Source: an uncultured Desulfovibrio sp. (GTDB taxonomy: Bacteria > Desulfobacterota > Desulfovibrionia > Desulfovibrionales > Desulfovibrionaceae). Taken from it: a stretch of DNA of 9,579 nucleotides. Shown here in pieces: positions 1 through 5,954 of the stretch. The translations under genes were made by a program, and so were the position numbers. The notes under the pieces are model-generated. The model ran no database searches. It was not told where the DNA came from and saw only the letters and a program-made list of their open reading frames with translations. The stretch covers positions 1 to 9,579 of the forward strand of contig UQJT01000063.1 of assembly GCA_900541395.1 (NCBI GenBank). The letters are read 5' to 3'. Every line of letters begins with the position of its first letter. Position 1 is the stretch's first letter.

Positions 1-424
1 GGGCGGGCAGAGGACGGGGGCCGTCGGCCCTGGCGACCTCTCCGGAAGAGGAAGCGGCAAAGCCCGGCAGCGGCCATACGATGTCGGCCACCGCGCCTTC
101 CAGTTCCACGCTGTGCAGAACGGGCTTGAGGCGGAGCAGCGAAAGCCAGCTCAGTTCGGCCCGGCATGCGTCGGCCCGGAAGTTGACGTTGGGCACCGCG
201 CCGGGAGCGAGGCGGATGCCCCGGATGATTACCTCGGCCCTCGGCACCAGCGAAAAATCCACCTGGCGTATGACGCAACGCACACCCAGGGCGGATTCCA
301 GAGTGTCGGATACGGTGCGCCCCAGCCGGGCGGGTTGCAGATAGGCCAGGTAGACCCCCACCCCGGCGGTGAGCAACAAGCCCCACATAATTAATAGCAC
401 GGTGCCCAACCGAGGTTTGCGCAT
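1..424 (-). CDS. AsmA-family envelope protein, N-terminal part (cut by window edge)
   Basis: Reading the minus strand from the ATG at 424-422 gives 141 complete codons, open to the window edge. The protein begins MRKPRLGTVLLIMWGLLL: a short basic tail, then one N-terminal hydrophobic helix (about residues 7-29). A segment typical of AsmA/AsmA-like proteins follows: a 'TLESALGVRCVIRQVDFSL' type stretch, then 'RGIRLAPGA', then 'LLRLKPVLHSVELEGAVADI'. In the family these are the ageing-helix, beta-strand and LLRG-like landmarks of an inner-membrane-anchored, periplasm-facing protein involved in envelope lipid transport or outer-membrane homeostasis. The start was chosen because AAGAGG (435-430) lies six bases upstream. 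An in-frame ATG at 472-470 would add 16 residues but has no clear ribosome site. Most of the gene is outside the window, so subfamily and length cannot be judged. Confidence 0.72.
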   Translation of the reverse strand, partial: MRKPRLGTVLLIMWGLLLTAGVGVYLAYLQPARLGRTVSDTLESALGVRCVIRQVDFSLVPRAEVIIRGIRLAPGAVPNVNFRADACRAELSWLSLLRLKPVLHSVELEGAVADIVWPLPGFAASSSGEVARADGPRPLPA

Positions 425-429
425 GGATA

Positions 430-435
430 TCCTCT
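430..435 (-). promoter_or_regulatory. Ribosome binding site deciding the AsmA-family start
   Basis: On the minus strand AAGAGG is followed by five bases (ATATC) plus C before ATG at 424-422. No comparable purine run precedes the alternative in-frame ATG at 472-470, so the downstream start is preferred. Confidence 0.6.
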
Positions 436-502
436 TGACGCGCTGCGGGACATTTCGTACCGCTTGAAACATGGCCGGGCGGGCCGAAAGAGCCCCCCCG
501 GC

Positions 503-569
503 GTCTGACTCAGACTAAGAAATTCTTGGTCCGCAAACAAGCCCCGAAGTTCTTTTCCCGGAAAAAGAA
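503..569. promoter_or_regulatory. Cluster of three dyad symmetries in a divergent intergenic region (candidate operators)
   Basis: The 206 bases between the two divergent starts (424 and 631) hold no gene. They contain three palindromes. The first is GTCTGA-C-TCAGAC at 503-515 (perfect 6-base arms). The second is AAGAA-A-TTCTT at 517-527 (perfect 5-base arms). The third is a 20-base near-perfect palindrome at 550-569 built from TTCTTTT and AAAAGAA arms around CCGG (9 of 10 pairs match; 557/562 do not). No convincing -35/-10 pair was found on either strand, so the promoters are not placed. The positions between divergent genes fit operator sites, but the function is inferred. Confidence 0.35.
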
Positions 570-630
570 GCGGTCCGGTTTGCGGCAATGTCCTGTTTGG
601 CCGAGGTCGTCCCTCGTCGTCGGAGTACGC

Positions 631-1584
631 ATGCAATACGCCATTTTGCCCGTTTTATCCCTGCTGCTGGTTTGGTTTCTGGCCGGGGCGGCGCTGCCGT
701 TCACCATACTGGCCGAACGCCGCCGGGCCGTGACGCGGCGGCGGGCTTTCTACGATAAAAGCGCGGATCAGATCGGGGCGCTGTTCTGGGTGACCCAGCT
801 CTTGCCGGTACTGGCCGTGGCGGCGGATCTGCTGGCCGGCGGCCTCGTCGCTCGATTGGCGGTCGGCCCCTGGCGTCTGGTGTGGTGGACGGCCGTGGGC
901 GGCGGCTTTCTGGCGGCCTTGTTTTCCCTGTTGGGGCGGTCCGTGCGTCGGACCGGGCATGCGGGCGGAGCGCGTTTCGCCGCCTGGCTGTCCGGGGTGT
1001 GCGCCGTGGTCGCCGCCTTTTGCGTTGCCGTGTTTGTCTGGGGTTTTTTACGCGGCGCGGGACTGGATGCGGACGGCGGAGCTCCGGCCGCCCCTATGCA
1101 GGCCTTTGGGGCCGTGGTCCGCGCCGCGGCGGACGCCGCCGATCCTGGTCTGACGGTCTTGTTCGGCCTGACTTGCGCAACCCTGGCGCCCGCCGCGGCG
1201 TCGGGACTCGGCTTGATCCGGCAGGCTTTGAGGCGCGGGACCGACGATTTCGGCCGCGATTATTATACGGTTACCGTGGGGGCGCGCGCCCGCCGGGCTT
1301 CTTATGCCGGAGCCTGCCTGCTGTTGTTTTCCGCCGTGCTGATGTGGTTGAGTCCGACTTTCAGTCCGGACCGTCTGCCCTTCCTGCTGCCGGGAGGGGA
1401 AGACGCGATTCGGGTCGGGGTGTGGCTGTTCGGGCTCGGCTGCCTGGGGCTGCCCGTGGCCGTGCTGTGTTGGTATCTGACCGCTCGTTCTTCCGTGCCT
1501 CTGCGGCGTAAGGCGTTGATTTTTATGGCTCCTGTCTGGTTGTGGATCGGGGTGTGCTGTCTCTTGGCCCGGCTATGGGTTTGA
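631..1584 (+). CDS. Unrecognised eight-helix integral membrane protein
   Basis: 317 residues, starting at ATG 631 with GGAG (622-625) five bases upstream. An upstream in-frame extension to about 526 lacks a ribosome site and is not membrane-like. Hydrophobic segments lie at roughly residues 4-27, 46-76, 80-101, 113-140, 170-200, 225-243, 254-279 and 290-316, giving about eight helices. A basic loop after helix 1 contains ERRRAVTRRRAFYDKSADQ, and a further Arg-rich loop (RQALRRGTDDFGRDYYTV) precedes helix 6. There is only one histidine, in a loop, so the bis-His haem ligation of membrane cytochromes is ruled out. I do not recognise the family. The RRRAFYDK motif after the first helix is faintly reminiscent of hypothetical membrane proteins of sulfate reducers. 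It stands alone: divergent from the AsmA-family gene, and separated by about 260 bases from the next gene. No clear terminator follows. Confidence 0.8.
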   Translation: MQYAILPVLSLLLVWFLAGAALPFTILAERRRAVTRRRAFYDKSADQIGALFWVTQLLPVLAVAADLLAGGLVARLAVGPWRLVWWTAVGGGFLAALFSLLGRSVRRTGHAGGARFAAWLSGVCAVVAAFCVAVFVWGFLRGAGLDADGGAPAAPMQAFGAVVRAAADAADPGLTVLFGLTCATLAPAAASGLGLIRQALRRGTDDFGRDYYTVTVGARARRASYAGACLLLFSAVLMWLSPTFSPDRLPFLLPGGEDAIRVGVWLFGLGCLGLPVAVLCWYLTARSSVPLRRKALIFMAPVWLWIGVCCLLARLWV

Positions 1585-1649
1585 GCCGGCGAGACGACTT
1601 CCGGACGGCCCCGGGCTCATATCTGTTCATCTGCATCAGTGAAGTGAGG

Positions 1650-1680
1650 ATTGACGATATATAGGAATTGACAGTTATAT
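1650..1680 (+). promoter_or_regulatory. 17-base-spaced direct repeat over the promoter of the Ada-type regulator
   Basis: ATTGACGATATAT (1650-1662) is repeated with slight change as ATTGACAGTTATAT (1667-1680), start to start 17 bases. AraC-family proteins bind as two helix-turn-helix motifs to direct-repeat half-sites about this far apart. The second copy contains the candidate -35 box. The gene downstream encodes an AraC/Ada-type protein, so autoregulation is a reasonable inference, not shown. Confidence 0.35.
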
Positions 1681-1696
1681 CAAGAAACCAAATAGT
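1668..1696 (+). promoter_or_regulatory. Candidate sigma-70 promoter for the Ada-type regulator
   Basis: TTGACA at 1668-1673 matches the -35 consensus fully. A 17-base spacer leads to AATAGT at 1691-1696 (4 of 6 matches to TATAAT). It sits in the most AT-rich stretch of the window (about 1620-1700), against otherwise GC-rich DNA. An overlapping alternative uses TTGACG (1651-1656), 18 bases and TTATAT (1675-1680). Transcription would start near 1703, leaving a leader of about 140 bases before the ATG at 1846. Confidence 0.55.
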
Positions 1697-1745
1697 TGTC
1701 GTCAGTGTACCCATCTTGCGACCTTGTTTGCGAGCCTCTTTTGCC

Positions 1746-1757
1746 GGGAATATTCCC
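1746..1757. repeat. Perfect 12-base palindrome GGGAATATTCCC in the leader
   Basis: The twelve bases are fully self-complementary and lie about 40 bases downstream of the predicted transcription start, before the ATG at 1846. A second, looser inverted pair (GATGTC 1771-1776 with GACATC 1790-1795) follows. Either could be an operator or a leader hairpin. No E. coli-type Ada box (AAAGCGCA) was found nearby. Confidence 0.4.
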
Positions 1758-1845
1758 TCGCATTCCGCATGATGTCTGCCGAAGCGACGGACATCGCCAT
1801 GAAAGGCGCGCCGTGTATAGCCCGGGTATGCTAAAGGTACCGGTA

Positions 1846-2421
1846 ATGCTGACGGACGACGAAAAATGGGAGGCCACGCTGCGGCACGACAAACGCGCCG
1901 ACGGCGTTTTTTTATATGGCTCGGCGGCGGTGGGCGAGTTTTGCCTCCCCTCCTGTCGGAAGCGGCGCGTCCGGCGACGCGATATAGTATTTTTCAACAG
2001 CCCCGCCGAGGCGCGGGCTTGGGGATTGCGCCCCTGTCCACGCTGCCGCCCCGATCGGCAAATGCCCGAGGGCGGCGATGTGGAGGCCGAACAGATGCGT
2101 ATCTTGTCCGCCCTGTTTTCGGAATTTTACGCCGACAGGGAGATGCTGCATCATGCCGTGCGTTCGTGCGGTTTCAGCAAGCGACGGGTTGCGCGCCTGT
2201 TCCGCGAACGTCTGCACACCACTCCCGGCCGCTACATGTGCCGGGTGCGTCTGGAAAAAGCCAAGGAAAGCCTGCGCGCCGGCGCGCGCAACATTTTGGA
2301 TGTGGCCCTGGGGTCCGGCTTCAACAGCCTGTCCCATTTTTACGAAAAATTTTGGGAGGACACGGGCATGACCCCGGCCGCGTACCGGGCCGCCCATCGT
2401 TCGCCTTCATCCCGGCGGTGA
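1846..2421 (+). CDS. Ada-type regulator: Cys4 zinc phosphotriester domain plus AraC HTH, AdaA-like
   Basis: 191 residues. Residues 1-75 match the Ada metal-binding domain, which in Ada accepts a methyl group from DNA methylphosphotriesters and switches the protein into an activator. All four zinc cysteines are present (Cys33 and Cys37 in FCLPSC, Cys64 and Cys67 in CPRC). Residues about 95-187 are an AraC-type double helix-turn-helix, with the second motif in ILDVALGSGFNSLSHFYEKF and the family ending GMTPAAYR. There is no O6-alkylguanine methyltransferase domain, so it resembles Bacillus AdaA and not full-length E. coli Ada. The start at 1846 has AAAGG (1833-1837) eight bases upstream. ATG 1828 is possible but less well placed. 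The longer frame from TTG 1696 overlaps the predicted -10 box and adds non-Ada sequence. No ogt, adaB or alkA partner is visible here. The predicted role is sensing of alkylation damage. Confidence 0.88.
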   Translation: MLTDDEKWEATLRHDKRADGVFLYGSAAVGEFCLPSCRKRRVRRRDIVFFNSPAEARAWGLRPCPRCRPDRQMPEGGDVEAEQMRILSALFSEFYADREMLHHAVRSCGFSKRRVARLFRERLHTTPGRYMCRVRLEKAKESLRAGARNILDVALGSGFNSLSHFYEKFWEDTGMTPAAYRAAHRSPSSRR

Positions 2422-2471
2422 AGCCTCGGCTGTGCCATCCGGTCGTCAGGGCCGCTTCGCACCGGCTTCCA

Positions 2472-2500
2472 TTGCCTTTTGCCCGGATCGGTCGTATCTT
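2472..2500 (+). promoter_or_regulatory. Weak promoter candidate for ctpA
   Basis: TTGCCT (2472-2477, 4 of 6), 17 bases, then TATCTT (2495-2500, 4 of 6) lie in the 171-base gap after the Ada-type gene. A small hairpin GTCCG-CACT-CGGAC (2511-2524) and a GC palindrome CCCGGCCGGG follow in the presumed leader. No T-tract terminator was seen in this gap, so read-through from the upstream gene is also possible. Confidence 0.3.
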
Positions 2501-2592
2501 GCTTTGACGTGTCCGCACTCGGACCCGCTGTCCGGCCCGGCCGGGAATTCCTGCTCCCGCCCGCGCCGCGTCTGATTGCCGTGGAGGATTAC

Positions 2593-3894
2593 ATGCGAAC
2601 GATTTTGCGGGTCCTGACGACTTGCTCTTTGGCTTTGGTGCTGTTTCTTGCCGGCGGCGGCGTCATGCGCGCCCGCAGCGCGGACGCGGACTACGAATCC
2701 TTGCGGCGCTTCAGCCAGGTTCTGGACATGGTGGAGCAGTATTACGTCAAGGACGTCAAACAGTCCGAACTTATCGACGGCGCCCTCAAGGGGATGCTGC
2801 AGGGGCTCGATCCTCATTCCACACTGCTCTCCGCCAAGGAATTTCAGGAGATGCAGGAAAGCACCTCGGGCGAATTTTTCGGCGTGGGCGTGGAAATCAC
2901 CACCGAAAACGGCCAGGTGCTGGTAGTGTCGCCCATTGAGGACACGCCGGGTTACAAAGCCGGACTGCGCGCGGGCGACATCATTCTGGCCATCGACGGT
3001 CAATATACTCTGGAAATGAATCTGTCCGAGGCGGCCACCCGGATGCGCGGCAAACGCGGTACCGAGGTCGAATTGCTGGTTCTGCACAAAGGCGCGCAAC
3101 AGCCGGTCACCATGCGCGTCAAGCGGGACGCCATTCCGGTCGTCAGCGTCAAAAGCCGTGAACTGGAGCCCGGTTACCAGTGGATACGTCTGACCCGTTT
3201 CAGCGGCCGCACCACTCAGGAACTGCTGGACGCCATCAAGGAGGCCCAGGCCAAGGGCGCGATCAAAGGGATTGTTCTGGATTTGCGCAATAACCCCGGC
3301 GGCCTGCTGGATCAGAGCGTCAGCGTGTCCGACGTGTTTCTGAAAGGGGGCACCATCGTGTCCATGCGCGGACGCGACGCCTCCAGCGACCGTACTTACA
3401 CGGCCCGGTCTCAGAGCACGGACGTCGACGCCCCCGTGGTGGTCCTGGTCAACGCGGGCACGGCTTCGGCGGCGGAAATCGTGGCGGGCGCCCTGCGCGA
3501 TCAAAAGCGCGCCCTCATCCTGGGCGAGCGCACTTTCGGCAAGGGCTCGGTGCAGAACATCATTCCCCTGCCCGACAAAACCGGCCTCAAGCTGACGGTG
3601 GCCCTGTACTATACGCCTTCGGGCAAATCCATTCAGGCCGAGGGCATTGTGCCCGATTTCGAAATCCTCTGGGAAGCCCCCAAGGAAAAGGACGGCATGG
3701 ACGGTTTTTCTCTACGTGAGCAGGATCTCAACCGTCATCTGGAAAAAGGCGGGGAAGCGGCCAAGTCCGACAAGGATAAAAAGGCCGCCGAGGAAGATGC
3801 CGAAACCAAGGCCATTCTTGCCCAGGACAACCAGTTGCGCATGGCTCTCCAGTTTGTGAAGACCTTGCCCGCCTTGCGCGAGCTGCACGAATAG
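2593..3894 (+). CDS. ctpA: Carboxy-terminal processing protease, PDZ/S41 family
   Basis: 433 residues, the usual length for bacterial CtpA. It is a periplasmic serine protease that trims C-terminal ends of envelope proteins and, in several bacteria, controls peptidoglycan hydrolases. An N-terminal hydrophobic segment (residues 4-24, before MRARSADADYE) serves as export signal or anchor. The S41 N-terminal region with YYVKDVKQSELIDGALKGML and LDPHSTLL follows. The PDZ domain spans about 90-172 (FFGVGVEI, then GYKAGLRAGDIILAIDG). The catalytic core holds Ser292 in NAGTASAAE and Lys317 in TFGKGSVQ, 25 residues apart as in E. coli Prc, with LRNNPGG ahead of them. The tail (about 380-410) is rich in Lys, Glu and Asp. 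ATG 2593 has GGAGG (2583-2587) five bases upstream. The gene is followed by a strong terminator. In related genomes, from memory, an EnvC-type M23 hydrolase often precedes ctpA; here the Ada-type gene does. Confidence 0.95.
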   Translation: MRTILRVLTTCSLALVLFLAGGGVMRARSADADYESLRRFSQVLDMVEQYYVKDVKQSELIDGALKGMLQGLDPHSTLLSAKEFQEMQESTSGEFFGVGVEITTENGQVLVVSPIEDTPGYKAGLRAGDIILAIDGQYTLEMNLSEAATRMRGKRGTEVELLVLHKGAQQPVTMRVKRDAIPVVSVKSRELEPGYQWIRLTRFSGRTTQELLDAIKEAQAKGAIKGIVLDLRNNPGGLLDQSVSVSDVFLKGGTIVSMRGRDASSDRTYTARSQSTDVDAPVVVLVNAGTASAAEIVAGALRDQKRALILGERTFGKGSVQNIIPLPDKTGLKLTVALYYTPSGKSIQAEGIVPDFEILWEAPKEKDGMDGFSLREQDLNRHLEKGGEAAKSDKDKKAAEEDAETKAILAQDNQLRMALQFVKTLPALRELHE

Positions 3895-3910
3895 GCGGCG
3901 TTCGCGCCGG

Positions 3911-3977
3911 TTTGGGGCGGCGGGACGCCGTGTCGCCGCATTACGTCGGCCGCTCCGAAGGAGCGGCCGTTTTTTTT
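3911..3977 (+). promoter_or_regulatory. Candidate attenuator: alternative pairing with the terminator arm
   Basis: Bases 3911-3921 (TTTGGGGCGGC) can pair without interruption with 3949-3959 (GCCGCTCCGAA), 11 pairs of which two are G-U. That would occupy the left arm and loop of the terminator. The same upstream strand can instead be held by a nearer partner: GCGGCG 3917-3922 with CGCCGC 3934-3939, or CGGCG 3918-3922 with CGCCG 3926-3930. That would free the terminator. This is the layout of a terminator/antiterminator switch. GC-rich sequence forms chance pairings easily, no ligand-binding fold or leader peptide was recognised, and the switch is a hypothesis. Confidence 0.3.
3947..3977 (+). 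terminator. Strong intrinsic terminator after ctpA
   Basis: CGGCCGCTCC (3947-3956) pairs perfectly with GGAGCGGCCG (3960-3969) around a GAA loop, a 10-base-pair stem. Eight T follow (3970-3977). The minus strand has no T run after the stem, so it acts only rightward. The ribosome site of the next gene begins directly after the last T. Confidence 0.92.
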
Positions 3978-3987
3978 GAGAGGTTTC

Positions 3988-5538
3988 ATGCGCCGTTCCT
4001 TGCGTTCCATCCGCTCGGCCCGATTTTCCCGATTTTCCCGACTTTCCGCGTTTCTCGCGTGGGTTCGTCTGGTTCGGTTCCGGTTGGGCGCGGACGGCGG
4101 CCCCGTCCTGCTGCGGGATCGGACCGCTCTGCGGGTCCTGAGCGCCTTGGCGGCGTTGATCGTGATCGGCGGCGCGCTGTCGTCGCTGTCGGCCTGGTCG
4201 GAAAAACGGATCGCCTCCGGACCGTCGGCGCTTGTTTCCTCGTCTGCGGAGGATGTCGGACCGTCCGCCACGCAGGACGCTCCGGATGCCATGCGGGAGG
4301 TCGCCCGGCCCCTCGTTTCCCATACTTCGCCCGTCGTTCCCGACGCGGCGGAACTGGCGGCCGCGCTCGGCCCGGCCCAAACCGCAGGCGGCCCGTTGTC
4401 GCCCGGAGCCGCTCCCTACAATGAGGGCTCGTTCGCTCCTCTGGCCGACGCCGCCCGTCAGGTGGACACCGCGCTTTTGCAGGCGGCGGCCCGTCTCGGA
4501 CTGGCCCCGTCGCGGCTGGAAGTGCTGGATTCCGAAACGCGTCTGACCAGGGCCGGGCAGGTGTATCCGTTTCTGCGCCTGGCGGTGCGTCTGGATGCCT
4601 CTTCCGGCACTGACCGGAAGGCGGTGACGGAAAAAAACTTTGTCGCCGCCCTGCGCGAGTCTCTGCGGGTATGGGCCCCCCGTGCCCGTCTGCGTGTTGA
4701 GGGGGCGGGGCTTTATTTTGTGACCGCGGATGAGGAGATCACCCACAGCGTGTATTGCGGATCGGAACCCCGCGTCCTGCCGCCTCTGCCTCTGGCCGCG
4801 GCGTATGGGGGGAACGGCTCCCGGCCCCGGCTGACCATTGTCGTGGACGACATGGGAGAAAGCGAAACGGCGGCCCGCAAGCTCCTGGCTCTGCCCTATC
4901 CGGTCACGCTGTCCGTATGGCCCCGGGCCGCCCGCGCCGCCTATGTCGCCACCCTGGCCCGCGAGCGCGGTCGCCAGGTATTCCTGCATCAGCCTATGGA
5001 GCCCGTGGGGCATGCCCCGGGCGACGCCGCTCCGGAGCTGTTGCGGGTGGGTATGGACCCGGCCCGGCTGGAGGAAGAGCTGGCCGAAAGCCTGCGGCTG
5101 GTGCCCTATGTCGAGGGCGTCAACAATCACATGGGCTCGCGTTTCACATCGGACCCGGCCTCGGCCCGAGCGTTATGCGCGACCTTGCGCCGTTTGCGAC
5201 CGGACATTCTGGTACTGGACAGCTTGACCCACGCCGCCTCCGTACTTTATGACGAAGCCCGGCGACAGGGGCTTGCCGCCCGGCGGCGAGCCCTGTTTCT
5301 GGACGACGAGAACGGACGGCACGACAAGGCCGCCGTGCTGAACGCCCTGGATCGCGGTCTGGAGCTGGCGCGCGAACACGGGGCGGCCGTCGTCATCGGC
5401 CACCCCCGGCCGGCCACCCTGGCGGCGCTGGCCGCCTGGACCGGCTATCGGGCCGGGGATGTGGATATCGCCCCTCTGGCCCCGTGGCCGGACAACACCA
5501 ACGGCGGCGCGTCCGCCCTTTTTACGGAGATACCATGA
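3988..5538 (+). CDS. Membrane-anchored divergent polysaccharide deacetylase (YibQ family)
   Basis: 516 residues. A basic cytoplasmic tail (1-44) has Arg at every third residue from 3 to 18. One membrane helix lies at about 46-69. An Ala/Pro-rich linker and a middle region (about 150-265) follow. The C-terminal Polysacc_deac_2 domain (about 280-505) shows its family landmarks in order: IVVDDMGES with Asp287/Asp288, LHQPMEP with His334, [11 protein letters not shown] with His381, [15 protein letters not shown] and VVIGHPRP with His472. The family has the NodB-like fold and is thought to act on periplasmic glycans, possibly peptidoglycan; the substrate is unproven. In E. coli yibQ sits beside envC. 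It is longer than E. coli YibQ because of the N-terminal extension. ATG 3988 has GAGAGG (3978-3983) four bases upstream. The stop overlaps the ndk start (ATGA), so the two are translationally coupled. Expression must pass the terminator just upstream. Confidence 0.9.
   Translation: MRRSLRSIRSARFSRFSRLSAFLAWVRLVRFRLGADGGPVLLRDRTALRVLSALAALIVIGGALSSLSAWSEKRIASGPSALVSSSAEDVGPSATQDAPDAMREVARPLVSHTSPVVPDAAELAAALGPAQTAGGPLSPGAAPYNEGSFAPLADAARQVDTALLQAAARLGLAPSRLEVLDSETRLTRAGQVYPFLRLAVRLDASSGTDRKAVTEKNFVAALRESLRVWAPRARLRVEGAGLYFVTADEEITHSVYCGSEPRVLPPLPLAAAYGGNGSRPRLTIVVDDMGESETAARKLLALPYPVTLSVWPRAARAAYVATLARERGRQVFLHQPMEPVGHAPGDAAPELLRVGMDPARLEEELAESLRLVPYVEGVNNHMGSRFTSDPASARALCATLRRLRPDILVLDSLTHAASVLYDEARRQGLAARRRALFLDDENGRHDKAAVLNALDRGLELAREHGAAVVIGHPRPATLAALAAWTGYRAGDVDIAPLAPWPDNTNGGASALFTEIP
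4021..4047 (+). repeat. Triple 9-base tandem repeat in the 5' end of the YibQ-type gene
   Basis: CGATTTTCC occurs twice exactly and a third time as CGACTTTCC. It is in frame and encodes Arg-Phe-Ser, Arg-Phe-Ser, Arg-Leu-Ser (residues 12-20). Copy-number change by slippage would keep the frame and only lengthen or shorten the basic cytoplasmic tail. Confidence 0.8.
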
Positions 5539-5954
5539 TCGAGCGCACTTTTTCCATCATCAAGCCCGACGCCGTGGCCCGCAACCTCAGCGGCGAAATT
5601 CTGGCCATGATCCAGCAGAGCGGCTTGCGCATCAAAGCCATGAAGATGATTCAGCTCACCCGCGCCCAGGCCGAAGGTTTTTACGCCGTGCATAAGGAGC
5701 GTCCTTTCTTCAACAGCCTGGTGGAATATATGTGCTCCGGTCCGGTGGTATGCTCCATCTTGGAAGGGGAGGACGCCATCCGCCGTTACCGCGATCTCAT
5801 GGGCGCCACCAACCCGGCCAACGCGGCCGAAGGCACCATCCGCAAAAAGTACGCCGAAAGTATCGAGGCCAACTCCGTGCACGGCTCCGACGCTCCGGAA
5901 ACCGCGGCTTTTGAAATGGCCTATTTCTTCAACGCTCTGGAAATCGTGGGATGA
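5535..5954 (+). CDS. ndk: Nucleoside diphosphate kinase
   Basis: 139 residues, normal for bacterial Ndk. It transfers the gamma-phosphate from ATP to NDPs through a phospho-histidine and keeps NTP and dNTP pools balanced in the cytoplasm. The sequence opens [14 protein letters not shown] with the nucleotide-site Lys10. It ends with [10 protein letters not shown] carrying the phosphorylated His116 (His117 in E. coli) and Asn113. HKERPFF and GPVV lie between. The start ATG 5535 overlaps the previous stop by four bases (ATGA) and has GGAG (5526-5529) five bases upstream. Its own stop overlaps the proC start in the same way, so the three genes form a tightly coupled unit. No defect is visible. 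Confidence 0.97.
   Translation: MIERTFSIIKPDAVARNLSGEILAMIQQSGLRIKAMKMIQLTRAQAEGFYAVHKERPFFNSLVEYMCSGPVVCSILEGEDAIRRYRDLMGATNPANAAEGTIRKKYAESIEANSVHGSDAPETAAFEMAYFFNALEIVG

Noticed and set aside
526..630. Upstream extension of the membrane protein to about 526
   Set aside because: The extension (Lys/Arg-rich, not hydrophobic) lacks a ribosome site and spans the 550-569 palindrome; ATG 631 has GGAG at the right distance.
1582..1619. Inverted pair TGAGCC / GGCTCA spanning the stop codon of the membrane protein as a terminator
   Set aside because: Six to eight pairs with a bulge, a loop of over 20 bases and no T-tract.
1801..1812. AAAGGCGCG near the Ada-type gene as an E. coli-like Ada box
   Set aside because: It does not match AAAGCGCA without an insertion, and it lies downstream of the predicted transcription start, where an activator site would not be expected.
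1696..1845. A 50-codon N-terminal extension of the Ada-type gene from a TTG at 1696
   Set aside because: The TTG overlaps the predicted -10 box, no ribosome site precedes it, and the added residues do not resemble the Ada family; ATG 1846 has a spaced AAAGG.
2446..3504. Long antisense frame opposite ctpA
   Set aside because: A mirror of GC-rich codon bias in a clearly real S41 protease; the low-complexity His/Gln/Arg/Gly-rich translation shows no domain.
3712..5130. Long antisense frame (472 codons) opposite the end of ctpA and the YibQ-type gene
   Set aside because: It crosses the terminator and overlaps two well supported genes; the translation is Gly/Arg/Gln-rich without motifs.
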